NCBI RefSeq assembly: GCF_943371255.1
Contig: NZ_CALRUC010000002.1
Location: 38,222 to 102,221 of the forward strand
Length of the DNA stretch: 64,000 bases
Source of the DNA: Ferrovibrio terrae_B
Lineage (GTDB): Bacteria; Pseudomonadota; Alphaproteobacteria; Ferrovibrionales; Ferrovibrionaceae
Reading direction: 5' to 3'
In this document: positions 32,222 to 40,775 of the stretch, one piece after another
Position numbering within the stretch: position 1 is the stretch's first letter
How the letters are laid out: every line of letters begins with the position of its first letter
Program-made: the position numbers and the translations under genes
Notes under the pieces: model-generated
Seen by the model: the letters and a program-made list of their open reading frames with translations, nothing else
Databases searched by the model: none
What the model was told of the DNA's origin: nothing

Positions 32222-32658
32222 GTGATTTCGCCACCCTGATCGCCGAAGCCCGGACCAAGCGCGACTTCGCGCCGTTCCTTGCTGCCGTGCCGTATTTCCG
32301 CTTCCTCGGCCTCACTGTGAAAGCGGGCGAGAGCGAGGGCGAGCTGATCTGCGTGCTGCCGGCCGATCCCAAGCTGATCGGCAATGCGCGCCTGCCGGCC
32401 CTGCATGGCGGCGTGGTTGGGGCGCTGCTGGAATCGGTCGCCATCGTGCAGCTGATCTGGTCGGCCGAGACCGATCGGATTCCGAAAATCATCGACCTGC
32501 AGGTGGATTACCTGCGTTCGGCGCGGCCGGTGGAAACCTTTGCCCGCGCCATCATCACCAAGCATGGCCGTCGTGTCGCCAATGTGCGCGCCGAGGCCTG
32601 GCAGGACGACCCGGCCCGCCCGGTCGCCGCCGCCCACGCGCATTTCCTGCTGGCCTGA
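32218..32658 (+). CDS. Second PaaI-like hotdog thioesterase
   Basis: 146 residues with the same fold: RLPALHGGVVGALLESVAIV contains HGG, and IIDLQVDYLRSARP the conserved strand. It is divergent from its upstream neighbour, with Glu instead of Asp in the helix after HGG, so the two could form a heteromer or differ in substrate. It is translationally coupled to the first by ATGA. Confidence 0.87.
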   Translation: MSDFATLIAEARTKRDFAPFLAAVPYFRFLGLTVKAGESEGELICVLPADPKLIGNARLPALHGGVVGALLESVAIVQLIWSAETDRIPKIIDLQVDYLRSARPVETFARAIITKHGRRVANVRAEAWQDDPARPVAAAHAHFLLA

Positions 32659-32744
32659 TTACAGGTCTGTTATGACGGACGGGCTGGTCAAACCGGCCGG
32701 CGATGCCCATATACTGGAGCGATTATAAAACAAAGGGTCTTCCC

Positions 32745-34553
32745 ATGGCTTCTCCCGCCGTTTCCGCTGCCCCCGCCACGCCGGCCAATGATCTCGGCGC
32801 CCTGCCGGTCTGGGATCTGAACGATCTCTATCCCGGCCTGGAATCCGCCGAGCTGAAGCGTGACCTGGCCGCCGTTGCCGCGCGCTGCGCCAAGCTGGAG
32901 CAGGACTGGAAGGGCAGGATCGCCACCGCTTCGGGCGATGATCTGGCTGGCGTGATCGCCGAGTATGAATCCCTGCAGGATCTGATCGGTCGCATGTATT
33001 CCTACGCCTCGCTGGCCTATGCCGGCGATATGGCCGACCCCAAGGTCGCCGGCTTCTACCAGGACATGCAGGAGAAGCTGAACGACATCACCACCAAGCT
33101 GCTGTTCCTGACTCTGGAGCTGAACCGCATCGAGGAAGCGGCGCTGGAGAAGAAGTATCTGGAATCGCCGAAGCTGGCGCATTACGGCCCCTGGCTGCGC
33201 GACCTGCGGCTGTTCCGCGAGCATCAGCTGGATGACGAGCTGGAACGGCTGCTGCATGAAAAAGCAGTGGCTGGCCGCGCAGCCTGGAACCGCCTGTTCG
33301 ACGAAACCATGGCCGGCCTGCGCTTCCCCTATGGCAAGGAGCAGCTCACCGCCGAGCAGGTGCTGCACAAGCTGTCGGACAAGGATGCCAAGACGCGCAA
33401 GTTGGCCGGCAAGACGCTGGCCAAGGTGTTCAAGCAGAATGTGCGACTGTTCGCGCTGATCACCAACACGCTGATCAAGGACAAGGAGGTCGAGGACCGC
33501 TGGCGCAAGTATCCGACGCCGGAGGCCTATCGCCATTTGTCCAACTGCGTCGAGCCGGAAGTGGTCAATGCGCTGACCGATGCGGTGACGGCGGCCTATC
33601 CGAAACTCTCGCACCGCTATTACAAGCTGAAAGCGAAGTGGATGGGCGCCAGCAAGCTCAACTGGTGGGACCGCAACGCGCCGCTGCCCGAAGACAATGA
33701 CCGCGTGATCGCCTGGGACGAGGCGCGCGATATCGTGCTCAAGGCCTATGGCTGCTTTTCGCCGGAGCTGGCCGATCTGGGCCGGAAATTCTTCGACAAT
33801 GCCTGGATCGATGCCCCCGCCCGGCCGGGCAAGGCATCCGGTGCCTTCGCGCATCCCACCGTGCCGAGCGCGCATCCCTATCTGCTGCTGAACTATCAGG
33901 GCCGCACGCGCGACGTGATGACGCTGGCGCATGAGTTGGGCCATGGCGTGCACCAGCTGCTCGCCGCCGAGCAGGGCCCGCTCATGTCGGACACGCCGCT
34001 GACCCTGGCGGAAACCGCATCGGTGTTCGGCGAACAGCTCACCTTCCGCGCGCTGCTCGATGCCGCCGGGCCGGAGCGGCGCAAGATCATGCTGGCCTCC
34101 AAGGTCGAGGACATGATCAACACCGTGGTGCGCCAGACCGCCTTCTTCAAATTCGAGCGTAACCTGCATGCGGCGCGGCGCGAGGGCGAGCTGACGCCGG
34201 ACCGCATCGGTGAAATCTGGATGGGCGTGCAGAAGGAAAGCCTTGGGCCGGCGCTGAAGCTGGACCAGGATTACAGCACCTTCTGGTGCTACATCCCGCA
34301 TTTCGTGCATTCGCCGTTTTATGTCTACGCCTATGCCTTCGGCGACTGCCTGGTGAATGCGCTCTATGCGCGCTACCAGGATGCCGAGGCCGGCTTCCAG
34401 GACAAATACTTCGCCATGCTCAAGGCCGGCGGCACCCTGCGGCACCAGGAGCTGCTCAAGCCCTTCGGTCTCGATGCCTCCGACCCCGCCTTCTGGTCGA
34501 AGGGGCTTGGCGTGATCTCCGGCTTCATCGACGAGCTTGAGCAGCTCTCCTAA
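32745..34553 (+). CDS. pepF: Oligoendopeptidase F (M3 family)
   Basis: A 602-residue zinc metallopeptidase that cleaves oligopeptides in the cytosol. The zinc motif HELGH is at about 396-400 (TLAHELGHGVHQL), and the third ligand is in LAETASVFGEQL. WDLNDLYPGLESAELKRD is typical for the N-terminus. ATG 32745 follows a possible TATACT at 32710-32715. The stop is immediately followed by the ABC1 kinase start. Confidence 0.93.
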   Translation: MASPAVSAAPATPANDLGALPVWDLNDLYPGLESAELKRDLAAVAARCAKLEQDWKGRIATASGDDLAGVIAEYESLQDLIGRMYSYASLAYAGDMADPKVAGFYQDMQEKLNDITTKLLFLTLELNRIEEAALEKKYLESPKLAHYGPWLRDLRLFREHQLDDELERLLHEKAVAGRAAWNRLFDETMAGLRFPYGKEQLTAEQVLHKLSDKDAKTRKLAGKTLAKVFKQNVRLFALITNTLIKDKEVEDRWRKYPTPEAYRHLSNCVEPEVVNALTDAVTAAYPKLSHRYYKLKAKWMGASKLNWWDRNAPLPEDNDRVIAWDEARDIVLKAYGCFSPELADLGRKFFDNAWIDAPARPGKASGAFAHPTVPSAHPYLLLNYQGRTRDVMTLAHELGHGVHQLLAAEQGPLMSDTPLTLAETASVFGEQLTFRALLDAAGPERRKIMLASKVEDMINTVVRQTAFFKFERNLHAARREGELTPDRIGEIWMGVQKESLGPALKLDQDYSTFWCYIPHFVHSPFYVYAYAFGDCLVNALYARYQDAEAGFQDKYFAMLKAGGTLRHQELLKPFGLDASDPAFWSKGLGVISGFIDELEQLS

Positions 34554-35897
34554 ATGACAGAGCGCGACAGCACGCTGGGCCGCGTCCGCCGCTACGCCAG
34601 GGTCGGCGCCTCCGTCGGCGGCCTGGCGGCACGGCTGGGTGCCGAACGCGTGCTCGGCGTCAAGATGGACCGCGCCCAGCATGCGGTCGATCTGCGCAAT
34701 GCGCTCGGCGGGCTGAAAGGCCCGCTGATGAAGGTGGCGCAGATCATGTCCACCATCCCCGATGCGCTGCCGAAAGAATATGTGCAGGAACTGGCGCAGC
34801 TGCAGGCCAACGCGCCGGCCATGGGCCAGGCTTTCGTCAAGCGCCGCATGCAGGCCGAGCTTGGGCCGCAATGGCAGACCAAGTTCAAGAGCTTCGATCT
34901 CACCGCTGCGGCTGCCGCCAGCCTCGGCCAGGTGCATCGCGCCACCGCGCTGGATGGCCGCGATCTTGCCGTGAAGCTGCAATACCCTGACATGGCTTCC
35001 GCGGTGGAGGCCGACCTGCGCCAGCTCAGCCTGATTTTCGGCATCTACCGCCGCTATGATGCCGCCATCGACACCACGCATATCCATGACGAGATCGCCG
35101 CGCGCTTACGCGAGGAACTGGATTACGAGCTGGAAAGCCGCCATATGCGGCTCTACAGCGCCATGCTGGCTGATGAAACCGGCGTGCATGTGCCCGCCGT
35201 GGTGCCCGAGCTGACCACCAAACGCCTGCTGGCGATGGGCTGGCTCGAGGGCCGGCGGCTGATGGAGTTCAAGGACGCGCCGCAGGAAACGCGCAACAGC
35301 ATCGCCTTCAACCTGTTCCGCGCCTGGTATGTGCCGTTCTACCGCTGCGGCGTGATCCATGGCGACCCGCATCTGGGCAATTACACGGTGCGCGACGATC
35401 TCGGCATCAACCTGCTCGATTTCGGCTGTGTGCGCATCTTCCCGTCGAAATTCGTCGGCGGCGTGATCGATCTCTATCGCGCCATCTCCACCGGCGACCG
35501 CGCGCTCGCCGTGCATGCCTACGAAACCTGGGGCTTCACCGGTTTGAGCAACGAGGTGATCGACACGCTCAATCTCTGGGCCGAATTCGTCTATGCGCCG
35601 CTGCTGGAAGACCGTCCGCGCCGCATCCAGGAAATGGAGGCCAGCGGCGTCTATGGCCGCGAGGTGGCCGAGAAGGTGCACCACCAGCTCAAGTCCCTCG
35701 GCGGTGTCACGCCGCCGCGCGAATTCGTCTTCATGGATCGTGCCGCGATTGGCCTGGGCGGAGTGTTCCTGCACCTGAAGGCCGAGATCAACTGGCACCG
35801 CATGTTCCACGACCTGATCGCCGGTTTCGATGTGAAGGCGCTGGAACAGCGCCAGAAGGCGGCACTGAAGACGGCCGGGCTCGACGCCCCGGCTTGA
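34554..35897 (+). CDS. ABC1/UbiB-family atypical kinase
   Basis: 447 residues. The family's KxGQ motif appears as KVAQIMST (about 60-67) with Ala for Gly; the Ala-rich loop AAASLGQVHRA and the Lys in DLAVKLQYPD follow. The catalytic part has GVIHGDPHLGNY and NLLDFGCVR (DFG). UbiB and yeast Coq8 help ubiquinone synthesis, but this shorter subfamily lacks the membrane helices of UbiB, so its target may differ. It begins directly after pepF. Confidence 0.85.
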   Translation: MTERDSTLGRVRRYARVGASVGGLAARLGAERVLGVKMDRAQHAVDLRNALGGLKGPLMKVAQIMSTIPDALPKEYVQELAQLQANAPAMGQAFVKRRMQAELGPQWQTKFKSFDLTAAAAASLGQVHRATALDGRDLAVKLQYPDMASAVEADLRQLSLIFGIYRRYDAAIDTTHIHDEIAARLREELDYELESRHMRLYSAMLADETGVHVPAVVPELTTKRLLAMGWLEGRRLMEFKDAPQETRNSIAFNLFRAWYVPFYRCGVIHGDPHLGNYTVRDDLGINLLDFGCVRIFPSKFVGGVIDLYRAISTGDRALAVHAYETWGFTGLSNEVIDTLNLWAEFVYAPLLEDRPRRIQEMEASGVYGREVAEKVHHQLKSLGGVTPPREFVFMDRAAIGLGGVFLHLKAEINWHRMFHDLIAGFDVKALEQRQKAALKTAGLDAPA

Positions 35898-35914
35898 GGC
35901 TGGCGCGGGCCTTG

Positions 35915-37444
35915 CTAGCGCGGGACCGTATCGAACAGGCTGCGCAGTTTCGCGGCCAGCTCGGCCCGACGATAGGGCTTGTTGAGGAAGTCGACCGCCG
36001 CCGGAAAATCATCGCTATTCTGCACCACGCCCTTGGCGAAGCCCGATGTCAACAGCAGCTTGATGCCGGGGCGTAGCCCCCGGGCCAGCATCGCCAGCTT
36101 GGCGCCGCTGATGCCACCGGGCATCACCATGTCGCTGAACACCAGGTCGATCGTGTCGTTGTGCTTCAGGATATTGAAGGCCATCTGGCCATTCTCGGCT
36201 TCGATGACCTGGTAGCCGAGCTGGTTCAGCTGTGCCACCGCCATCTTGCGCACCTGGACATTGTCTTCCACCACCAGAATGCATTCGCCACCGCGCGGTT
36301 CCGGCTGTGTCGTCACGCCGGCTTGCGGCAGCGCGGCGCCGCTTTCGGTCGCGCGCGGCAGGTACAGGCGCACCGTGGTGCCATGATCCAGCTCGCTGTA
36401 AACCTTGATATGGCCGCGGGACTGGCGTGCGAAGCCGTAGACCATGCTGAGGCCCAGACCGGTGCCCTTGCCGACCGGCTTGGTGGTGAAGAACGGCTCG
36501 AAAACCCGCGCCATAATGTCGGCTGTCATGCCGGTGCCGGTATCGGAAACCGCCGTCATCACGTAATCGCCAGGCTGCACCTCGGTATTGGCGCGGCAGT
36601 AATCCTCATCAAGCGTGACATCGTGTGTTTCGATGGTCAGGCGACCACCGCTGAGCATTGCATCGCGTGCATTGATCGTCAGGTTGACCAGGGCCGCCTC
36701 GAATTGCGCCGGATCGGCCAGGACCGGATGCAGTGCATCGTCGAACACGGTGACGATCTCGATATTCTCGCCGAGGGTCCGGCGCAGGAGCGCGATGGTG
36801 CCGGCAATGCGTTCATTGAGATCGAAGCGTTGTGCAATCAACGACTGGCGCCGTGCGAAGGCCAGCAGCTGTTGGGTCAGCTCGGCGCCACGCAGCGAGG
36901 CCTGCAGGGCATTTTCGAGGTATTCATGGGCCTGCTTGTCCAATGTCGGTTGGGTCGACAGCAGGTCCAGATTGCCGATCACCACTGACAGCAGATTGTT
37001 GAAGTCATGGGCAATGCCGCCGGTCAGCTGGCCAATCGCCTCAAGCCGCTGCGACCGGTTCAGGCGCTCTTCCTGCGCATTGTGCTCGGTCATGTCGCGA
37101 CCGATGAAGAAATGCTGCTGCTCGGGTTCCGACCACACGCCGGTCCAGACCAGCGGCACCACACGGCCGTCGCGATGCACATAGCGGCACTTGAAATTGC
37201 GGGTCTGCCGGCCCTTGCGGGCCAGGCGCATTTCATTGCGGGTGTTTTCCAGATCCTCGGGATACAGGAAGTCGATGGCGCTGCGGCCGTTCATCTCCTC
37301 GCAAGGATAGCCGAGGATGACGAGCGAGCTGGGGCTGACGCGGATCAGGTTGCCAGTGCGGTCGACCACCAGAATCAGGTCGACCGAGGTGTCGAAAATA
37401 CGCTGGTTGATCGCGGCATCGATGCTGCGCGGTTCAAATGCCAT
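35915..37444 (-). CDS. Hybrid sensor histidine kinase (PAS-HisKA-HATPase-REC)
   Basis: 509 residues with no membrane segment, so soluble. Domains in order: PAS (about 10-135, with RVSPSSLVILGYPCEEMNG), HisKA with GGIAHDFNNLL (phospho-His about 170), HATPase_c with NLTINARDAM and GTGLGLSMVYGF, and a receiver at about 385-505 with VVEDN and phospho-Asp in LVFSDMVMPGG. No partner regulator is adjacent. It ends tail-to-tail with the ABC1 kinase gene. Confidence 0.92.
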   Translation of the reverse strand: MAFEPRSIDAAINQRIFDTSVDLILVVDRTGNLIRVSPSSLVILGYPCEEMNGRSAIDFLYPEDLENTRNEMRLARKGRQTRNFKCRYVHRDGRVVPLVWTGVWSEPEQQHFFIGRDMTEHNAQEERLNRSQRLEAIGQLTGGIAHDFNNLLSVVIGNLDLLSTQPTLDKQAHEYLENALQASLRGAELTQQLLAFARRQSLIAQRFDLNERIAGTIALLRRTLGENIEIVTVFDDALHPVLADPAQFEAALVNLTINARDAMLSGGRLTIETHDVTLDEDYCRANTEVQPGDYVMTAVSDTGTGMTADIMARVFEPFFTTKPVGKGTGLGLSMVYGFARQSRGHIKVYSELDHGTTVRLYLPRATESGAALPQAGVTTQPEPRGGECILVVEDNVQVRKMAVAQLNQLGYQVIEAENGQMAFNILKHNDTIDLVFSDMVMPGGISGAKLAMLARGLRPGIKLLLTSGFAKGVVQNSDDFPAAVDFLNKPYRRAELAAKLRSLFDTVPR

Positions 37445-37532
37445 CAGCTGGTTCCCGGTTTGGCCGTTGTTCAGTGATGTGCTTCGGTGCGGAATTCCGT
37501 TGCGGGCGCCGACGGCGCCATTGTTTCAGTCT

Positions 37533-37560
37533 CGCGGAAACATTCTCCGGCTTTTCCGCG
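37533..37560. repeat. Inverted repeat upstream of the hybrid kinase
   Basis: CGCGGAAA and TTTCCGCG are perfect 8-base arms around a 12-base centre, about 90 bases upstream of the kinase start. This is the only structured element I see in the 316-base stretch between the kinase (37444) and the small frame at 37761; the rest shows nothing recognisable. Confidence 0.4.
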
Positions 37561-37760
37561 CCCTTGAGAACTGCAATTCGTGACCAGCCACCCTGTATCT
37601 TTGCAGGCGCAATGAAATTACGGGTGGCCTGATGCCCTGACCGGATGACAGAATACGGAGGCCAGGCATGACGGTTGTAAAAGTTGCCGTTTGCCAGGGA
37701 ACTTTGTTCGCCCGGACCTGTTACCAGCGATCGGGGTGCAATCGACAGGGAGCCGTGCCC

Positions 37761-37964
37761 ATGCCGCCGCAGAAACCGATGCCGCCTGCGTCGCCGCTCA
37801 CCGGCCATGAGCCGCAGGCCTTTGAAAGCGATCTCGAGCGCCATCGCGCCAGCGACGACGAGGTCTATGGCGCCCATGGCGTGCAGCCCGATACGGGCGA
37901 CACACCGGTTCCGCCGGGCGCTGCCACCAGGCTGACCCGGGTGGGCCAGCGCCGCAGGCATTAA
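37761..37964 (+). CDS. Small Pro-rich hypothetical protein
   Basis: A 67-residue frame from ATG 37761, with GGGAG ending 8 bases upstream. It is Pro-, Asp- and Arg-rich (MPPQKPMPPASPLTGHEP), lacks a signal or membrane segment and probably is disordered. The frame is open further upstream to 37668 but without a better start. No family is recognised. Confidence 0.4.
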   Translation: MPPQKPMPPASPLTGHEPQAFESDLERHRASDDEVYGAHGVQPDTGDTPVPPGAATRLTRVGQRRRH

Positions 37965-38053
37965 GCAGCGCCGCCGGCACTGAAATCCGGGTTGCCGCGG
38001 CCGGCTTTTGCGCCGAAAATAAAGCCTCGTAACAACATTTCACGGCAGCGCGC

Positions 38054-38959
38054 ATGATCGGCAGCCTGTCGCTTTTCTCGCCGGGCGCAATTCAGGGCTA
38101 CGGCAGTGCGACGACCACGCCGCAGAGCCTGGCCAGTGACGGCAGCGCTGTCTGCGCGTCGCTGGATTGCGGCGAGCATGGCGCGCTCAATCGCGCCAAT
38201 CTGCAGGCCCAGTTCCCCGGCCTGTCCCTGTCTGCCGCCAGCGCTGCCCAGCAGCAACAGGGCCAGCAACAACAGAGCCAGCAACAACAGGGCCAGCAAC
38301 AACAGAGCCAGCAGCAGACCGGTTTCGCGCCGCGCCGCGGTTCTGGCTCTGCCTCTGTATCCGGCGGTGCTGTCGCCACCGGCGGCGGGCGTCTGGCCGG
38401 CACCACCCTGCTGACCGCGCAGGAGGCCGGGCAATCCGGTGGCGGTGATGCTGCCTCATCCGGCGAGTTGAGCGAAGAGGAACAGGCGCAGGTCGCCAAG
38501 CTCAAGCAGATCGATGCCAAGGTGCGCGCCCATGAGCGCGCCCATGCCGCGGCCGGCGGCGCCCATGCCGGGGCGCCGAGCTACAGCTACACCCGTGGAC
38601 CGGATGGCCAGATGTATGCCACGTCCGGCGAGGTCGCCATCGATATCGGCCCCGAGAACGACCCCGAAGCCACGCTGCAAAAGGCCACCCAGATCGCGGC
38701 TGCCGCGCTGGCCCCGGCCGATCCTTCGGGCCAGGATCGCGCAGTGGCTGCCGCCGCCGCGCAACTGCGGCTGCAGGCGCTGGCCCAGATCCGCGAGGAA
38801 AAGCGGGCCGAACAGGAGCAGCAGGAGGCCGAGGCGGACGCAGCCGCAGCCGAAACCGCCGGGCAGGCGGGCTCTGCGGCCCCGGCCGATCCCGCCGGAC
38901 AGGCGCGCATCACGGCTGCCAACCGCCGGATCGGCCAGCTGGTCGGGCTGATTGCCTGA
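38054..38959 (+). CDS. Putative metalloprotease, CJM1_0395 family
   Basis: 301 residues. The HExxH-like motif HERAH is at about 160-164 (VRAHERAHAAAGG), followed by PSYSYTRGPDGQMYATSGEV, where a conserved Gly/Glu region completes the family signature. This part is the recognised conserved domain. The N-terminal 130 residues are low-complexity, with four QQQQ[G/S] repeats. The C-terminus is Ala/Glu-rich and coiled. There is no signal peptide. Catalysis has not been shown for the family. Confidence 0.72.
   Translation: MIGSLSLFSPGAIQGYGSATTTPQSLASDGSAVCASLDCGEHGALNRANLQAQFPGLSLSAASAAQQQQGQQQQSQQQQGQQQQSQQQTGFAPRRGSGSASVSGGAVATGGGRLAGTTLLTAQEAGQSGGGDAASSGELSEEEQAQVAKLKQIDAKVRAHERAHAAAGGAHAGAPSYSYTRGPDGQMYATSGEVAIDIGPENDPEATLQKATQIAAAALAPADPSGQDRAVAAAAAQLRLQALAQIREEKRAEQEQQEAEADAAAAETAGQAGSAAPADPAGQARITAANRRIGQLVGLIA
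38249..38308 (+). repeat. 15-bp in-frame tandem repeat coding for QQQQG/QQQQS
   Basis: Four copies of a 15-base unit (CAGCAACAACAGRGC, the first with CAG in place of the first CAA) in the metalloprotease gene. Units alternate GGC and AGC in the last codon. Because the unit is a multiple of three, copy changes would change linker length without breaking the frame. Confidence 0.85.
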
Positions 38960-39011
38960 AATGACGGGTGAAACCGGCCCCGGACCGGCCCGCTCCCATG
39001 CGGGTGAAGGG

Positions 39012-39041
39012 TTGTGCGGCCTTCGGACGCCAGCGTAATAT
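39012..39041 (+). promoter_or_regulatory. Possible promoter of the oxidase IV/pnt operon
   Basis: TTGTGC (39012-39017) and TAATAT (39036-39041) are 18 bases apart and 60 bases before the first ATG at 39102. The match is moderate. There is no other candidate in the gap. Confidence 0.35.
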
Positions 39042-39101
39042 CCCGTCCGATTCAAGCGTCTAGCGACGTCAATCCCTAAACCGACCGATCAAGAGGATAC
39101 T

Positions 39102-39239
39102 ATGGCCGAAGAGCACAAGATGGGCAGCATGGACATCAGCCATCACAAGGCATCCTGGGATGGCTTCATGGCGATGACCAAATGGGGCAGCATCGCTGTC
39201 ATCATCCTTCTGGTTCTGCTGGCGATCTTCGTGGTCTGA
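39102..39239 (+). CDS. aa3-type cytochrome c oxidase subunit IV (small)
   Basis: A 45-residue protein too short for many gene finders. SMDISHHKASWDGFM is followed by one membrane helix (SIAVIILLVLLAIFVV), the pattern of the alphaproteobacterial aa3 oxidase subunit IV (PF07835). AAGAGG lies 5 bases upstream. It is a micropeptide of the terminal oxidase, here next to transhydrogenase genes, an arrangement seen in related bacteria, as I recall. Confidence 0.85.
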   Translation: MAEEHKMGSMDISHHKASWDGFMAMTKWGSIAVIILLVLLAIFVV

Positions 39240-39311
39240 TCCATCCGGCGGCGCCCTGGCAGGTGCCGCCGTTTTTGCGCCATCTTGGTAAGTACGGCGG
39301 GGGGAGCTGTC

Positions 39312-40463
39312 ATGAAAATCGGAATACCGAAGGAACGTCGCGCCGGCGAAAAGCGCGTCGCGGCCTCGCCTGAAACGGTGAAGAAATTCGTTGGCCTGGG
39401 CTGCACGGTCGTTGTCGAGACCGGTGCCGGCATGGCGGCCGATATCCCCGACGATCAATACACCGCCATGGGCGCGCAGATCGGCGCTGATGCGAAGACC
39501 ACGCTCGGCGATGCCGATCTGGTGCTGAAGGTGCAGCGCCCGATGACGGCGGCCGAGGGCAATGACGAACTGGCGTTGCTGAAAAAAGGCGCCGTGCTGG
39601 TCGCGGCCCTGCAGCCGCTGCAGCAGCGCGACCAGGTCAAGGCTTATGCCGCTGCCGGCATCTCGGCCTATGCCATGGAACTGATGCCGCGCATCACCCG
39701 TGCGCAGTCGATGGATATTCTCTCCTCGCAGTCCAATCTCGCCGGCTACAAGTCGGTGCTCGATGCCGCAGGGCATTTCGGCCGCGCCTTCCCGATGATG
39801 ATGACCTCCGCCGGCACCATCGCGCCGGCGCGCGTTTTCATCATGGGCGTCGGCGTTGCCGGCCTGCAGGCGATTGCCACCGCCAAGCGCCTCGGCGCCG
39901 TGGTCTCGGCCACCGATGTGCGCCCGGCCACCAAGGAACAGGTCGAAAGCCTCGGCGGCAAGTTCGTCTGGGTCGATGACGAGGAAGCCCGCAGCTCGCA
40001 GACCGCCGGCGGCTATGCCAAGGAAATGTCGGCCGAGTACAAGGCCAAGCAGGCGACCCTGATCGCCGAAACGGTGAAGAAGCAGGACATCATCATCACC
40101 ACCGCGCTGATCCCCGGCCGTCCCGCGCCGGTTCTGGTGACCGAGGAGATGGTGCGCTCCATGCGTCCGGGTTCGGTTATCATCGATCTGGCGGTTGAGT
40201 CCGGCGGCAATTGCCCGCTGTCGAAGACCGACCAGGTGGTGGATGTGAACGGCGTCAAGGTTGTCGGCTACAGCAACTATCCCAGCCGCGTGCCGGTCGA
40301 TGCCTCCAACCTCTATGCCAAGAACCTGTGGAACTTCCTCAGCCCGCATTGGGACAAGGACAGCAAGACCATCAAGTTCAATCTCGAGGACGAAACCGTG
40401 ACGGGCACCTGCGTGGTGCGCGACGGCCAGATTGTCCATCCGCAGCTGAAAGAGGGGAACTGA
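39312..40463 (+). CDS. pntAA: NAD(P)+ transhydrogenase subunit alpha, part 1 (soluble domain I)
   Basis: 383 residues forming the NAD(H)-binding domain. MKIGIPKERRAGEKRVAASP at the start, the NAD motif VFIMGVGVAGLQAIATAKRLG and SVIIDLAVESGGNCP are diagnostic. Start ATG 39312 is preferred over the upstream in-frame GTG-like extension because of family length and a GGGGGAG upstream. It is the first of three genes making a split alpha subunit, typical of alphaproteobacteria. Confidence 0.93.
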   Translation: MKIGIPKERRAGEKRVAASPETVKKFVGLGCTVVVETGAGMAADIPDDQYTAMGAQIGADAKTTLGDADLVLKVQRPMTAAEGNDELALLKKGAVLVAALQPLQQRDQVKAYAAAGISAYAMELMPRITRAQSMDILSSQSNLAGYKSVLDAAGHFGRAFPMMMTSAGTIAPARVFIMGVGVAGLQAIATAKRLGAVVSATDVRPATKEQVESLGGKFVWVDDEEARSSQTAGGYAKEMSAEYKAKQATLIAETVKKQDIIITTALIPGRPAPVLVTEEMVRSMRPGSVIIDLAVESGGNCPLSKTDQVVDVNGVKVVGYSNYPSRVPVDASNLYAKNLWNFLSPHWDKDSKTIKFNLEDETVTGTCVVRDGQIVHPQLKEGN

Positions 40464-40465
40464 CC

Positions 40466-40765
40466 ATGGGTGAGGTATATTCCTTCTTCTCGCTGCTCAC
40501 GGTCTTCGCGCTGGCCTGCTTCGTCGGCTATTACGTGGTCTGGAGCGTGACGCCGGCCCTGCATACGCCGCTGATGAGCGTCACCAACGCGATCTCGTCG
40601 GTCATCATTGTCGGTGCGCTGATCGCCGCCGGTGCCTCGGCCACCTTCGATGCGTCCAAGATTTTCGGCCTGCTTGCCATCGCGCTGGCCGCCGTGAATA
40701 TCTTCGGCGGCTTCCTCGTCACGCAGCGCATGCTGGCGATGTACAAGAAAAAAGAAAAGAAGTGA
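40466..40765 (+). CDS. pntAB: NAD(P)+ transhydrogenase subunit alpha, part 2
   Basis: 99 residues, the small membrane part split from domain I. Three hydrophobic segments (FFSLLTVFALACFVGYYVVW, SSVIIVGALIAAG, IFGLLAIALAAVNIFGGF) with TPALHTPLMSVTNAISS between. It is two bases after pntAA. The full Pnt complex couples proton entry to hydride transfer from NADH to NADP+. Confidence 0.93.
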   Translation: MGEVYSFFSLLTVFALACFVGYYVVWSVTPALHTPLMSVTNAISSVIIVGALIAAGASATFDASKIFGLLAIALAAVNIFGGFLVTQRMLAMYKKKEKK

Positions 40766-40775
40766 GGGCCGCGCC

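Noticed and set aside
32688..35087. 799-codon frame on the - strand
   Set aside because: Antisense to pepF and the ABC1 kinase, both of which have complete family motifs.
37434..37961. 175-codon - strand frame between the kinase and the metalloprotease
   Set aside because: Arg/His-rich without motifs; it overlaps the kinase start and the + strand small frame with a better ribosome site.
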